From Sabulicella rubraurantiaca (GTDB lineage: Bacteria; Pseudomonadota; Alphaproteobacteria; Acetobacterales; Acetobacteraceae): a DNA stretch of 64,000 nt. Numbering within the stretch: the first letter of the stretch is position 1; every line of letters begins with the position of its first letter. Shown here one piece after another: positions 33,771-42,328 of this stretch. Location: contig NZ_JAFEUU010000002.1 in NCBI RefSeq assembly GCF_017355885.1, forward strand, positions 518,060 to 582,059, read 5' to 3'. The notes under the pieces are model-generated. The model did not search any database. It was not told the DNA's origin and saw only the letters and a program-made list of their open reading frames with translations. A program made the translations under genes and the position numbers.

Positions 33771-36083
33771 TCAAGCCTCCAGCTTCGCGGATGGCGGCTC
33801 GAAGGCGCGAATGGGCGGCAGGTTGCCGGTGAAGCGCTCAACCTCCACCACGGTGAGCTGGCCGGTGCAGCCCTGGGCGAGGGCGGAGGTCCCGACATCG
33901 CGCGTCAGCACGTTCGGGTTGCCGTGCACGCAGAGCGGCTTCTCCTCCTCCGGGTTCTCCGGATCGTACCAGGCACCGGTCGGCAGCTGCACCACGCCCT
34001 TGCGGATCTCCGTGCTGACCCGCGCCGCGGCGAGGCATGCGCCGCGTGCGTTGAACAGGCGGACGATGTCGCCATCGGCGATGCCGCGCGCCTCGGCATC
34101 CTCCGGGTGCACCAGGGCGATCTCGCGCCCACGGTGCTTCGCCGCGGCGCTGTGGCCGCCGAAGTCGAGTTGGCTGTGCAGCCGCGTCGCAGGCTGGTTC
34201 GCCACAAGGTGCAGGGGCGTGTCCCCGGCGGGAACCTCCTCGGGCGGCAGCCAGGCCGGGTGGCCCGGGCAGCTTGCCTCGCCGAAGCTGGCGACCGTCT
34301 CGGAGAAGATCTCGACCTTGCCGCTGGGTGTCGGCAGGGCGTTGGCGTCGGGATCCTCCCGGAAGGCGCGCCATGGGCCGCCATCATCCGGCGCCTGCGG
34401 CAGGCGCAGGCTGCCCATCGCCCAGAATTCCTCGAAATCCGGCGCCGGCAGGCCCTTCGCGCGAAGCGCCTCCTGCGTCCGGGCATAAAGGTGCCGCAGC
34501 CATTCGCGGCTGGTCCGGCCCTCGGTGAAGACATCGTCCACGCCGAGGCGCCGGGACAGTTCGGCGAAGATGTCGTAATCGTCCCGCGCCTCGCCGAAAG
34601 GCTCGACGATGCGGTGCATCGCCACCATCAGCGGATCGTGGGAGCTGTAGCCGATATCCTCGCGCTCCAGCGTCATGGTCGCGGGCAGGACGATGTCGGC
34701 GTGGCGCGCCGTCGCGGTCCAGGCGAGTTCGTGCACCACCAGCGTGTCCACGCGCGCGAAGGCCTGGCGCAGTCGGTTCAGGTCCTGGTGATGGTGGAAG
34801 GGGTTGCCACCCGCCCAGTAGACCAGCCGGATATCCGGGTAGCTGCGCGTCTGCCCGTTGTAGCGATAGGACATGCCCGGGTTCAGCAGCATGTCGGCGA
34901 TGCGGGCGACGGGGATGTAGTTGCCGTGCCGGTTGCGGCCCTGCGACAGGGTTGGCCCCGGCACCGCATTGGCACGACGCCCGTAATAGCCAATGGCGCC
35001 CAGGGCGTAGCCGTAGCCACCGCCGGGCAAGCCGATCTGGCCCAGCGCCGCGGCGAGCACCGCGCCCATCCACACCGGCTGCTCGCCATGCTCGGCGCGC
35101 TGCAGCGCGTGCGCCACGGTCACCAGGACGCGGCGGCCCTGGAGGCGGCGCGCTAGGGCGCGGATCTCCTCCGCCGGCAGGCCGGTGATCGGCGCGGCCC
35201 AGTCGGCATCCTTGGGCTGGCCGTCGGCCTCGCCCATGAGGTAGCGGGCGAAGACCGGCCAGCCGACCGTATAGCGGTCCAGGAAGTCCTGGTCGTGCCG
35301 GCCTTCCGCCACCAGCGTATGGACCAGCGCCAGCATCAGCGCCGTGTCGGTGCCAGGGATATTGGCGATCCATTCGGCGCCCGCCTCCTCCGGCAGGTCG
35401 CTGCGCAGGGGGCCGACGAGGATGAACTCGCAGCCGCGTTCGCGCGCCTGCTGCATGGCGCCGCGCTCGACATGCTCGCTGATGCCGCCGCCCGCGACCA
35501 TGGCGTTCTTCAGCGCCATGCCGCCGAAGGCCAGCACCACCTCGCTGTGCTGCGCCACCTGCTCCCAGGTGACGTTGTGCTTGGTCAGCTCCTCGTAATT
35601 GCCGAGGATGTGCGGCACGATCACCGAGGCCGCGCCGGAGCTGTAGCTGTTGACCGAGGCGACGTAGCCGCCGAAGGCCGCGTTCAGGAAGCGGTGGATC
35701 TGGCTCTGTGCATGGTGGAAGCGCCCGGCGCTGGCCCAGCCATAGGAGCCGCCGAACACGGCGCCCGGGCCATGCTGCATGCCGATGTGGCGCAGCTCCC
35801 CGGCCAGCAGGTCCAGCACGGCGCCCCATTCCATCGGCACGAACTCGTCGCGGCCGCGCCGCTCGTCCGGACCCGGGCCACGCTCCAGCCAGCCGCGGCG
35901 CACCATGGGCTGCGCGATGCGCGCCGGATGGCGCAGCGCCACTGGGAAGTTGTCGATGATGCCATTCGGGTCGGGATCGCCGGGATGCGGACGCACCAGC
36001 AACTCCCCGTACCGCATGGCCGCGCTGAACACGCCCCAATGCGAGCTGTGCGGCCGGAAGTCAGGGGCGGGATCGGTGCTCAT
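33771..36083 (-). CDS. Molybdopterin-dependent oxidoreductase, BisC/TorA-like
   Basis: A 770-residue enzyme of the DMSO reductase family, closest in look to biotin/methionine sulfoxide and TMAO reductases. N-terminal SSHWGVFSA is typical of BisC-type proteins, and SVNSYSSGAASVIVPHILG carries the serine expected to ligate molybdenum. Cofactor-binding blocks include VLAFGGMALKNAMVAGGG, AEWIANIPGTDTALMLAL, LVYWAGGNPFHHHQDLNRL, and the C-terminal domain HLVANQPATRLHSQLDFG. There is no N-terminal Fe-S motif and no signal peptide, so it is probably cytoplasmic. No dedicated cytochrome or TorD-like chaperone is adjacent. It follows a Bug receptor on the same strand. Confidence 0.87.
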   Translation of the reverse strand: MSTDPAPDFRPHSSHWGVFSAAMRYGELLVRPHPGDPDPNGIIDNFPVALRHPARIAQPMVRRGWLERGPGPDERRGRDEFVPMEWGAVLDLLAGELRHIGMQHGPGAVFGGSYGWASAGRFHHAQSQIHRFLNAAFGGYVASVNSYSSGAASVIVPHILGNYEELTKHNVTWEQVAQHSEVVLAFGGMALKNAMVAGGGISEHVERGAMQQARERGCEFILVGPLRSDLPEEAGAEWIANIPGTDTALMLALVHTLVAEGRHDQDFLDRYTVGWPVFARYLMGEADGQPKDADWAAPITGLPAEEIRALARRLQGRRVLVTVAHALQRAEHGEQPVWMGAVLAAALGQIGLPGGGYGYALGAIGYYGRRANAVPGPTLSQGRNRHGNYIPVARIADMLLNPGMSYRYNGQTRSYPDIRLVYWAGGNPFHHHQDLNRLRQAFARVDTLVVHELAWTATARHADIVLPATMTLEREDIGYSSHDPLMVAMHRIVEPFGEARDDYDIFAELSRRLGVDDVFTEGRTSREWLRHLYARTQEALRAKGLPAPDFEEFWAMGSLRLPQAPDDGGPWRAFREDPDANALPTPSGKVEIFSETVASFGEASCPGHPAWLPPEEVPAGDTPLHLVANQPATRLHSQLDFGGHSAAAKHRGREIALVHPEDAEARGIADGDIVRLFNARGACLAAARVSTEIRKGVVQLPTGAWYDPENPEEEKPLCVHGNPNVLTRDVGTSALAQGCTGQLTVVEVERFTGNLPPIRAFEPPSAKLEA

Positions 36084-36170
36084 TGCGGAGTCTCCGTGGC
36101 GCGGGGACAGAATCCCGGCAGGATAGCGAGCCGTCCGGGAACTGGCCATGACGCGCCGCCCCGGCGCCAC

Positions 36171-36191
36171 CGGCCGTGATCCTCACGGCCG
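36171..36191 (-). terminator. Hairpin between the Bug receptor and the BisC-like gene
   Basis: Nine-base perfect arms (CGGCCGTGA and its complement at 36183-36191) around a three-base loop, 26 bases after the receptor stop. There is no T-tract, so it may be a weak terminator or an mRNA-stability hairpin that separates the two genes. Confidence 0.4.
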
Positions 36192-36216
36192 ACCAGGGCC
36201 ATGGAGTTGCGCCGAC

Positions 36217-37206
36217 TCAGCGCGCCCGAAGGCCCAGCGTCCGCACTGCGTCGCGCTCCTCCGCCACCTGCTCCGCCAGGAAGGCCCTGTAGTCGGCGGT
36301 GTTCTTGTACATGAGCGGCATGTCCAGGCGCTCCAGCGCCGCGAGGTGCTGCGGGTCGTGCAGCGCATCCTTCATTCCGTCATGCAGGGCCGCCACCGTC
36401 TCGGCGGACATGCCGCGCGGCCCCACCAGCCCGTAGGGCGATGCGAAGACGAGGTCGATGCCGGTCTCGCGCAGGGTCGGCGCCTGGGAGAAGTGGCGCG
36501 GCCTTTCGGCGCCCCAGGTGACCAGCAGGCGGAAGCTGCCTTCCTCGACCATGGGCGCCCAGCCGCTGGAATCCACCGCCGCATCCACCTGCCCGCTCAT
36601 CAGCGCCTGCACGTTCTCGCCGACGCCGCGATACGGCACGTGGGTCCAGCGTATGCCCTGCGTGCGGGCGATGCGCTCCATCCCGACGAAGGCGGTGCTG
36701 GCCGCGCCGGCCGTGCCGTAATTGATCTTGTCGGGGTTCGCCTTGGCGTAGGCCAGGAACTCCGCCCAGGTCTGCCAGGGCGCATCACGGCAGACGACGA
36801 CGCCGATGAGGTATCCGGTGAGATGCAGGATGGGCGCGCAATCCGCCGTAGGATCGGCGTCGATGTCGCCGGTCATCAGCATGTTGCGCACCGCGGTGAT
36901 TGGCAATGTGGTGAGCGTCAGCCCGTCCGGCGCCGCCGTGCGCATGGCCAGGATCCCCAGCGAGCCGCTGGCGCCGGGCCGGTTCTCGACCATCACGGTC
37001 TGGCCGAAACGCCGCGTGGCGGCCTCGGCCAGGACGCGCATGTGCACATCCGTGGAACCGCCGGGCGAGAAGGGGACGATCAGGCGGATCGGACGCGCAG
37101 GCAGCGCCCGCTGCGCGAAAGCCAAGCCGGGTGCCGCAAGCGCGGCGGCGGCGCTGAGAAAGCCGCGACGGCCGATCGTCCCTAAGGTGGGCGGGCTGGT
37201 GTTCAT
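36217..37206 (-). CDS. Bug/TctC-family receptor next to the molybdoenzyme
   Basis: A 329-residue receptor with signal peptide IGRRGFLSAAAALAAPGLAFAQ (RRGF resembles a Tat signal, but the core is short). Family blocks: IRLIVPFSPGGSTDVHMRVLAEA, VMVENRPGASGSLG, and GQVDAAVDSSGWA. The ATG (MNTSPPTLG) is preferred; an ATG twelve codons upstream (MQAREKNG) is possible. It is divergent from the epoxide hydrolase-like gene. Its link with the molybdoenzyme downstream is only by position. Confidence 0.88.
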   Translation of the reverse strand: MNTSPPTLGTIGRRGFLSAAAALAAPGLAFAQRALPARPIRLIVPFSPGGSTDVHMRVLAEAATRRFGQTVMVENRPGASGSLGILAMRTAAPDGLTLTTLPITAVRNMLMTGDIDADPTADCAPILHLTGYLIGVVVCRDAPWQTWAEFLAYAKANPDKINYGTAGAASTAFVGMERIARTQGIRWTHVPYRGVGENVQALMSGQVDAAVDSSGWAPMVEEGSFRLLVTWGAERPRHFSQAPTLRETGIDLVFASPYGLVGPRGMSAETVAALHDGMKDALHDPQHLAALERLDMPLMYKNTADYRAFLAEQVAEERDAVRTLGLRAR

Positions 37207-37364
37207 GATGGCGCTTCCGTTCTTTTCCCTGGCTTGCATTGATTCGCATGAAATGCGCCCCGCCGTAAGGGATGAAGCGCTGCTCGGGCGGATGCCCCTC
37301 GGCATGGGCTCGCCGGCTCGCGGCCGGGATGCTGAACTGCGCGCAGGGAAACAGGAGACGAAGC

Positions 37365-38531
37365 ATGACGACGACATCGGCGGAGATGCCGCTCCTCGAC
37401 GAGGCGCTGCTTCCTCCTGGCATCCGCTCGCGCTTCGTCCATGGCGTCAACGGGTTGAGGATGCACGTGCTGGAAGCGGGCCACGCGCCGAAAGGCCGGC
37501 CTTGCGTCCTGCTGCTGCACGGCTTCCCGGAGCTGGCCTATTCCTGGCGCAAGGTGATGCCGGCCCTTGCCGAGGCCGGGTTCCACGTCATCGCGCCCGA
37601 CCAGCGCGGCTATGGGCGGACCACGGGCTGGGATGCCGAGTATGATGGCGACCTCCGCTCCTTCCGGCTGCTGAACCTGGTGGGCGACGCGCTCGCGCTT
37701 CTCTCGGCGCTTGGGGTGCGCTCCGTGCATGCGGTGGTGGGGCATGATTTCGGCGCTTCGGTTGCGGCCTGGGCGGCGCTGGTGCGGCCGGACGTGTTCC
37801 GCTCCGTCGCGCTGATGAGCGCGCCCTTCGCAGGCACGCCTTCCCTGCCCTTCGACACGGCCGATGCGCCGCCACCCGCCCCCAAGACCGGCCCGGACAT
37901 CCACGAGGCGCTGGCGCGGCTGCCGCGCCCTCGCAAGCACTACCAGTGGTACTATTCCACGCGCGCGGCGAATGCGGAGATGTGGCACCCGCCGGAGGGC
38001 GTCCACGCCTTCCTGCGCGCCTATTTCCACAACAAGAGCGCGGATTGGAAGGAGAACCAGCCCGCGCCGCTGCGTGGATGGATCGCGGAGGAGCTGGCGA
38101 AGCTGCCCACCTACTACATCATGGAGCTGGAGCGCGGGATGGCGGAGACGGTGGCCCCGCACATGCCCGGCGCCGCGGAGATTGCGGCGTGCCGCTGGCT
38201 GCCCGAGGACGAACTCGCCGTCTACAGCGCCGAATACGCCCGCACCGGCTTCCAGGGCGGGCTGCAATGGTACCGGTGCCGGACCGAGGGCGTGAACGAC
38301 CCGGATTTGCGCGTCTTCTCCGGCCGGACCATCGACGTGCCCTCCGTCTTCATTGCCGGGGCACAGGACTGGGGCATCCACCAGACGCCGGGCGCCCTCG
38401 ACGCGATGCGCAACCGGGCCTGCACGCAGATGCTGAACTGCCATCTCATCGAAGGCGCAGGACATTGGGTCCAGCAGGAGCAGCCGGAGGCGGTGAAGGA
38501 GCGGCTGCTGGAGTTCCTGCGGCGGGGCTGA
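37365..38531 (+). CDS. Alpha/beta hydrolase, epoxide hydrolase-like
   Basis: A 388-residue alpha/beta hydrolase. It has the oxyanion/HGxP motif LLLHGFPELAYSWR, then APDQRGYGRTTG, the nucleophile elbow VVGHDFGASVAAWAAL with Asp (typical of epoxide hydrolases and haloalkane dehalogenases), a cap domain with YYSTRAANAEMWHPPEG, and the catalytic His in EGAGHWVQQEQPE. The paired cap tyrosine is plausibly in HYQWYYS. GGAGACG precedes the ATG. It stands alone, divergent from the Bug receptor; the substrate is unknown. Confidence 0.83.
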   Translation: MTTTSAEMPLLDEALLPPGIRSRFVHGVNGLRMHVLEAGHAPKGRPCVLLLHGFPELAYSWRKVMPALAEAGFHVIAPDQRGYGRTTGWDAEYDGDLRSFRLLNLVGDALALLSALGVRSVHAVVGHDFGASVAAWAALVRPDVFRSVALMSAPFAGTPSLPFDTADAPPPAPKTGPDIHEALARLPRPRKHYQWYYSTRAANAEMWHPPEGVHAFLRAYFHNKSADWKENQPAPLRGWIAEELAKLPTYYIMELERGMAETVAPHMPGAAEIAACRWLPEDELAVYSAEYARTGFQGGLQWYRCRTEGVNDPDLRVFSGRTIDVPSVFIAGAQDWGIHQTPGALDAMRNRACTQMLNCHLIEGAGHWVQQEQPEAVKERLLEFLRRG

Positions 38532-38571
38532 TTCTCATTTCTTTCGAGGAATCGCGCCGGATCCGGTGGTG

Positions 38572-39102
38572 TCAGCGCGGCTGACGCTCGCGTGCCTTGA
38601 AGTCGTCGAGCTTGCGGCGTGCGGCGCGGCGGCGGAGGAAGGGCAGCAGCGTCGAGATAACGCCCCGGACGGGGCCTAGCGCCTGCATGCCCCAGCGAAG
38701 CGCATTCGACTCATCCACCTGTCGCGCAATCCGCCCGTCCCGGAACGCGAAGGAGGAGCGCAACTCGTTGTGGACCGGACGGCCGGGAGCGTCGGGCTTC
38801 GCGCGGAACGTATAGTCGGCGGTCCAGCGCGCATGTCCCTCCTGCGTGCTGGCATCCTCCACCACAAAGGTCACGCGCAGGTCGGAGGCTGCGATCATGC
38901 GCCACATCGCGTGGATCTCGCTTCGGCCCGAGAGGGAGAAGGCGATGTCCTCGAAGGTGGCGTCCTCGGTGTAGCAGGACGCGATGGTCTCGTGGTCGCG
39001 CCGCTGCACGGCCGCGAAGAAGCGCTCGAGAAGTTGCCGCTCCGTTGATGCGGCATTTCCGCCAGGATCGGTTCCACTTTCGACGGCTGCTTGGCTGTTC
39101 AT
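38572..39102 (-). CDS. SnoaL-like/nuclear transport factor 2-fold protein
   Basis: A 176-residue protein. The N-terminal half fits the SnoaL-like cone fold: LLERFFAAVQRRDHETIASCYTEDATFEDIAFSLSGRSEIHAMWRMI, followed by strands up to FAFRDGRIARQVDESNALRWGMQAL. The C-terminal 40 residues are basic (PFLRRRAARRKLDDFKARERQPR) and lie outside the domain. The ATG is chosen because GGAG lies five bases before it; a GTG two codons upstream has no suitable box. It may bind or isomerise a small ligand; no closer function can be named. Confidence 0.65.
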   Translation of the reverse strand: MNSQAAVESGTDPGGNAASTERQLLERFFAAVQRRDHETIASCYTEDATFEDIAFSLSGRSEIHAMWRMIAASDLRVTFVVEDASTQEGHARWTADYTFRAKPDAPGRPVHNELRSSFAFRDGRIARQVDESNALRWGMQALGPVRGVISTLLPFLRRRAARRKLDDFKARERQPR

Positions 39103-39455
39103 TGGCACTCCGTCCTTGTCGCTTGGGTTGAGCGAGCCTCGCGGCGGTGGGATACCACCCTGCCAGGGCAGAAGCCCCGCATCGTTCGCAAGCCTATGTG
39201 AAGTCTGCGCAATCCAAAGAAGAAATCGCCAGGAGCTGAACCTTCTGGCAATGGAAGTTCGTCGTCCTTTTTGGGCGGGAATGCCTGACAGGCATTCCTA
39301 GGCAGAGCGGAAGCGGCCGGTTTCCTGCACAGCGAGCCACCGCCCAGCCACAAGAATGTTGGACAGCACGTCCGTTTCGAGCGCCACCATGCGTCCGGCG
39401 CTGCGAAGGTAGGGGAGGCCCATGGCTTGCGCGGCCTGCCGGCGGTGTAGCCAGA
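39103..39455. other. 353-base stretch without an intact gene
   Basis: It is poorer in GC around 39200-39300 than its surroundings. It holds the perfect inverted repeat at 39278-39298. On the minus strand an open frame from about 39483 down to a TAG at 39298-39300 lacks an initiator until MGLPYLRSAG; the peptide (QAAQAMGLPYLRSAGRMV, then VLSNILVAGRW) looks protein-like but is not recognised. It may be a decayed gene end or chance. Confidence 0.35.
39278..39298. repeat. Perfect inverted repeat, ten-base arms
   Basis: GGAATGCCTG, one A, then CAGGCATTCC. The arms are much less GC-rich than the neighbouring genes. It lies in a gene-poor junction between the SnoaL-like gene and the ABC operon. It may be an operator, a recombination site, or a mobile-element scar. 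Confidence 0.6.
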
Positions 39456-40487
39456 TCAGGAGGCTCTCTCGGGCGCTCCAGGGTTCCTCTCACCTGTGTG
39501 GAGGTGGCATGCGACGGCGTGGGACGCGCCCAGCTGTGCAAGAACGGGCTCATGGGCCCGGCAGACTTCCATCGCAAAGGGACAGCTACCTGCGTAAGCG
39601 CACCCGCTGCCTGGGCTGGAAGCCTCGTCCGGCGACGCCGAGGGGCTCGGCTCTGCGTCACGCTCTTCCGGGCGAACAAAGCGCGCGGCGGCGAGAAGTG
39701 CCTGGGTGTAAGGATGAAGCGGCGCACCGAACACTTCCTCGGCCGCCCCTTGCTCCACGATCCGCCCGCGATACATGACGGCCACCTCATCCGCCTGGTA
39801 GCGCACGGTCGCCAGGTCGTGACTGATGAGCAGATAGCTCATCCCCAGCCGCTTCTGTGTCTCGACGAGGAGGTTGATGATCTGGAGACGGACCGACACG
39901 TCGAGCGCCGAGACGGGTTCGTCCAGGACGACGACGCGCGGCCGCGCGACAATGGCCCGTGCGATGGCAATCCTTTGCCGCTGCCCACCGCTGAACTCGT
40001 GGGGGAAGTTCCGCGCCGAGGCCGGATCGAGCCCGACCTCCTCAAGCACCGCCGACACGCGCTCGGCGATCTCGCGTGCCTTGGCATCGCCGTTGAGGCG
40101 GAACGGCTCGGCGATGATCTGCCCAACCCGCATCCGTGGATTCAGGGAACTCCAAGGGTCCTGGAAGACCGCCTGGACGGCGCGCCTGTACCTCCGAATT
40201 CCCGCCGCGTCGGCGCGCAGGATGTCCACGCCATCGAACAGGACGGCACCCGCATCCGGCCGCTCAAGAAGCAGCAGCATGCGCGCCGTCGTGGTCTTGC
40301 CGCAACCGGACTCACCGACCAAGGCCAGGGTGCGGCCAGGCAGGACCGAAAGGGAGACGCCATCGACTGCGCGCGTCAAAGGCGCCTTTCGGGCGAAACC
40401 CCACGCGCGCCCTTGACTGAAGGCCTTGGCAAGATTCAGGGCTTCGATAGTTGGCCGAGGGCTCGCGGCTTCCTGGCTGCTGCTCAC
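39456..40487 (-). CDS. ABC transporter ATPase, oligopeptide (OppF/DppF) type
   Basis: A 343-residue ATPase that powers the peptide-type importer encoded upstream. Walker A is LVGESGCGKTTTARMLL, the ABC signature FSGGQRQRIAIARAI, Walker B VVVLDEPVSALDVS, and the switch His in LLISHDLATVRY. The C-terminal oligopeptide-type tail has the Cys cluster CAYAGSCPFAMEVC, probably a metal or Fe-S site as in related proteins. It overlaps the DppD-like gene by four bases and is the last gene of the operon. Confidence 0.92.
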   Translation of the reverse strand: MSSSQEAASPRPTIEALNLAKAFSQGRAWGFARKAPLTRAVDGVSLSVLPGRTLALVGESGCGKTTTARMLLLLERPDAGAVLFDGVDILRADAAGIRRYRRAVQAVFQDPWSSLNPRMRVGQIIAEPFRLNGDAKAREIAERVSAVLEEVGLDPASARNFPHEFSGGQRQRIAIARAIVARPRVVVLDEPVSALDVSVRLQIINLLVETQKRLGMSYLLISHDLATVRYQADEVAVMYRGRIVEQGAAEEVFGAPLHPYTQALLAAARFVRPEERDAEPSPSASPDEASSPGSGCAYAGSCPFAMEVCRAHEPVLAQLGASHAVACHLHTGERNPGAPERAS

Positions 40488-41461
40488 GCGGCGCCCCTTG
40501 CCCAGCAGCGAACCACCTGGCCGGGTCCGGCCGATCTCTCTGGCGGCATTTCTTCCACACAGCGCGGCATCGCTTCACCGCAGCGCGGCGCGAAGGGGCA
40601 GCCCTGCTTACGCGCAAAGACGGATGGCGGCTGTCCAGGGATGGGGTCGAGGCGGTCCGACCGCCGCGTCACGTCGGGCATCGAGCGGAGCAGCGCTTGC
40701 GTGTACGGGTGGCTCGGCGCCCGGAAGACGGTCCCAACATCGGCCACCTCGACGATGCGGCCGCCATACATCACGGCCACGCGATCACAGACACGGGCGA
40801 TCGCGCCGAGGTCGTGGGTGACGAAGAGCACGGCAAGGCTGCTTTCGCGCTGCAGCTGCCTCAGGAGCCCCAGGTAGGCGGCCTGAACCGTGACATCCAG
40901 TGCTGTCGTGGGCTCGTCGGCGATCAGGAGTTCGGGCTGCCCGGCCAGCGCAATGGCGGAAACGACCCGCTGCCGCATGCCGCCGCTCAACTGATGCGGA
41001 AAGCTCCGGAGCGTTCGTGCCGGGTCCGGAACGCGGAGCCGCCCGAGCAATTCGAGCGCGACCTTCTCCTGCCCGGCACCGCGGAGGCCACGGTGGAGCG
41101 CAAGCGCCTCCCCGATCTGGTCACCGATCCGGAAGACGGGGTTGAGGGCCGCCATGGGGTCCTGCAGCACCATGGCGATGCGGCGGCCCCGGTAGCTCCG
41201 CATCTCGTCCTCGCCCAGGCGCAGGAGGTCGTTGCCGTCGAGGCGCAGCATTCCGCCCGCAACCCGCGTGCTGGGGGACGGATTGAGCCGCATCACCGTG
41301 AGGCAGGTCAGCGACTTGCCCGAGCCTGACTCGCCGATCAGCCCCAGCGCCTCGCCACGCCGCACGGTGAAGCTGATCCCATCGACCGCGCGGCCCACAC
41401 CGCGCTCGCCGAAGACATCGACCGAGAGGTTCTCGACCTCGAGAAGGGGTGCCGCTTCCAT
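40484..41461 (-). CDS. ABC transporter ATPase, oligopeptide (OppD/DppD) type
   Basis: A 325-residue ATPase, the second nucleotide-binding subunit. Walker A is LIGESGSGKSLTCLTVM, the signature LSGGMRQRVVSAIALA, Walker B LLIADEPTTALDVT, and the switch His VLFVTHDLGAIARV. The C-terminal tail includes CPFAPRCGEAMPRC, the usual four-Cys oligopeptide element. Its start is six bases after the DppC-type permease stop, and it overlaps the next ATPase by four bases. Confidence 0.92.
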   Translation of the reverse strand: MEAAPLLEVENLSVDVFGERGVGRAVDGISFTVRRGEALGLIGESGSGKSLTCLTVMRLNPSPSTRVAGGMLRLDGNDLLRLGEDEMRSYRGRRIAMVLQDPMAALNPVFRIGDQIGEALALHRGLRGAGQEKVALELLGRLRVPDPARTLRSFPHQLSGGMRQRVVSAIALAGQPELLIADEPTTALDVTVQAAYLGLLRQLQRESSLAVLFVTHDLGAIARVCDRVAVMYGGRIVEVADVGTVFRAPSHPYTQALLRSMPDVTRRSDRLDPIPGQPPSVFARKQGCPFAPRCGEAMPRCVEEMPPERSAGPGQVVRCWARGAA

Positions 41462-41467
41462 GCCGCG

Positions 41468-42328
41468 CTACACCGACCTCAGCTGCGGATCCAGCCAGTC
41501 ACGCAGCCAGTCCCCAAGGAGATTGAACGCGAACACGACGACGAGGATCGCGACACCCGGCATGACCGAGATCCACCAGGCCGTCTCGATGAAGTCGAGA
41601 CCCTCCGCGACCATCCCGCCCCAGGTGGGGGCTGGCGGAGGGATCCCGGCGCCCAGGAAGGTCAGCGAGGCCTCGACGACGATCGCCCAGCCGACCTGGA
41701 GCGTGCAAAGCACAACCAGGCTGTTCACGATGTTGGGCAGGATGTGGTGGAGCACGATGTAGGGGCCGCCTGCGCCCGCCACGCGGGCGAGCGCGACGAA
41801 GTCGCGAGCCTTCCACGAGAGCACCTCGCCCCGGACGAGCCGCGCGAAGCGGGCCCATAGCACGAGGCCGAGCACGAGTGCCACGACCCAGAACCCCGGG
41901 CCGACCGTCACCGCGAGGACCAGCGCGATGAGCACGCTCGGGAAGGCGAGGAACGTGTCCGCGAGCCGCATGATCAACGCGTCGGCCCAGCCGCCGCGGT
42001 AGCCCGCAATCAGGCCGAGCAGAGTGCCCACGGAGCCGCCCAGGGCCAACGCCACCGCCGCGACGCCCAGCGAGAGACGTGCGCCGTGCAGGATCCGGCT
42101 CAGGATGTCCCGGCCCAGGCGGTCGGTGCCGAGCAGGTAGTCGGAGGTGCCTCCATCCAGGAAGACCGGGGGAAGCGTGGCATTGATCGGGTCGATCGCC
42201 TCGGGGTCGTGCGGCGCGATCCAGCCGGCGCTTGCCGCGACAAGGATAGTCAGGGCAACGACCGTCAGCGCAACCCAGGGCAGGCGACGACCTCGTGGAG
42301 GCAGCGCCACTCCGGCGGCCAGGCTCAT
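41468..42328 (-). CDS. ABC transporter permease, DppC type
   Basis: A 286-residue permease with an N-terminal helix (LPWVALTVVALTILVAASAGWIAP), the periplasmic HDPEAIDPINATLPPVFLDGG segment with the typical YLLGTDRLGRDILSRILHGARLSL motif, and the cytoplasmic EAA loop (EASLTFLGAGIPPPAPTWGGMVAEG). Six membrane helices fit. It overlaps the DppB-type gene by four bases and is followed by the ATPases. Confidence 0.93.
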   Translation of the reverse strand: MSLAAGVALPPRGRRLPWVALTVVALTILVAASAGWIAPHDPEAIDPINATLPPVFLDGGTSDYLLGTDRLGRDILSRILHGARLSLGVAAVALALGGSVGTLLGLIAGYRGGWADALIMRLADTFLAFPSVLIALVLAVTVGPGFWVVALVLGLVLWARFARLVRGEVLSWKARDFVALARVAGAGGPYIVLHHILPNIVNSLVVLCTLQVGWAIVVEASLTFLGAGIPPPAPTWGGMVAEGLDFIETAWWISVMPGVAILVVVFAFNLLGDWLRDWLDPQLRSV

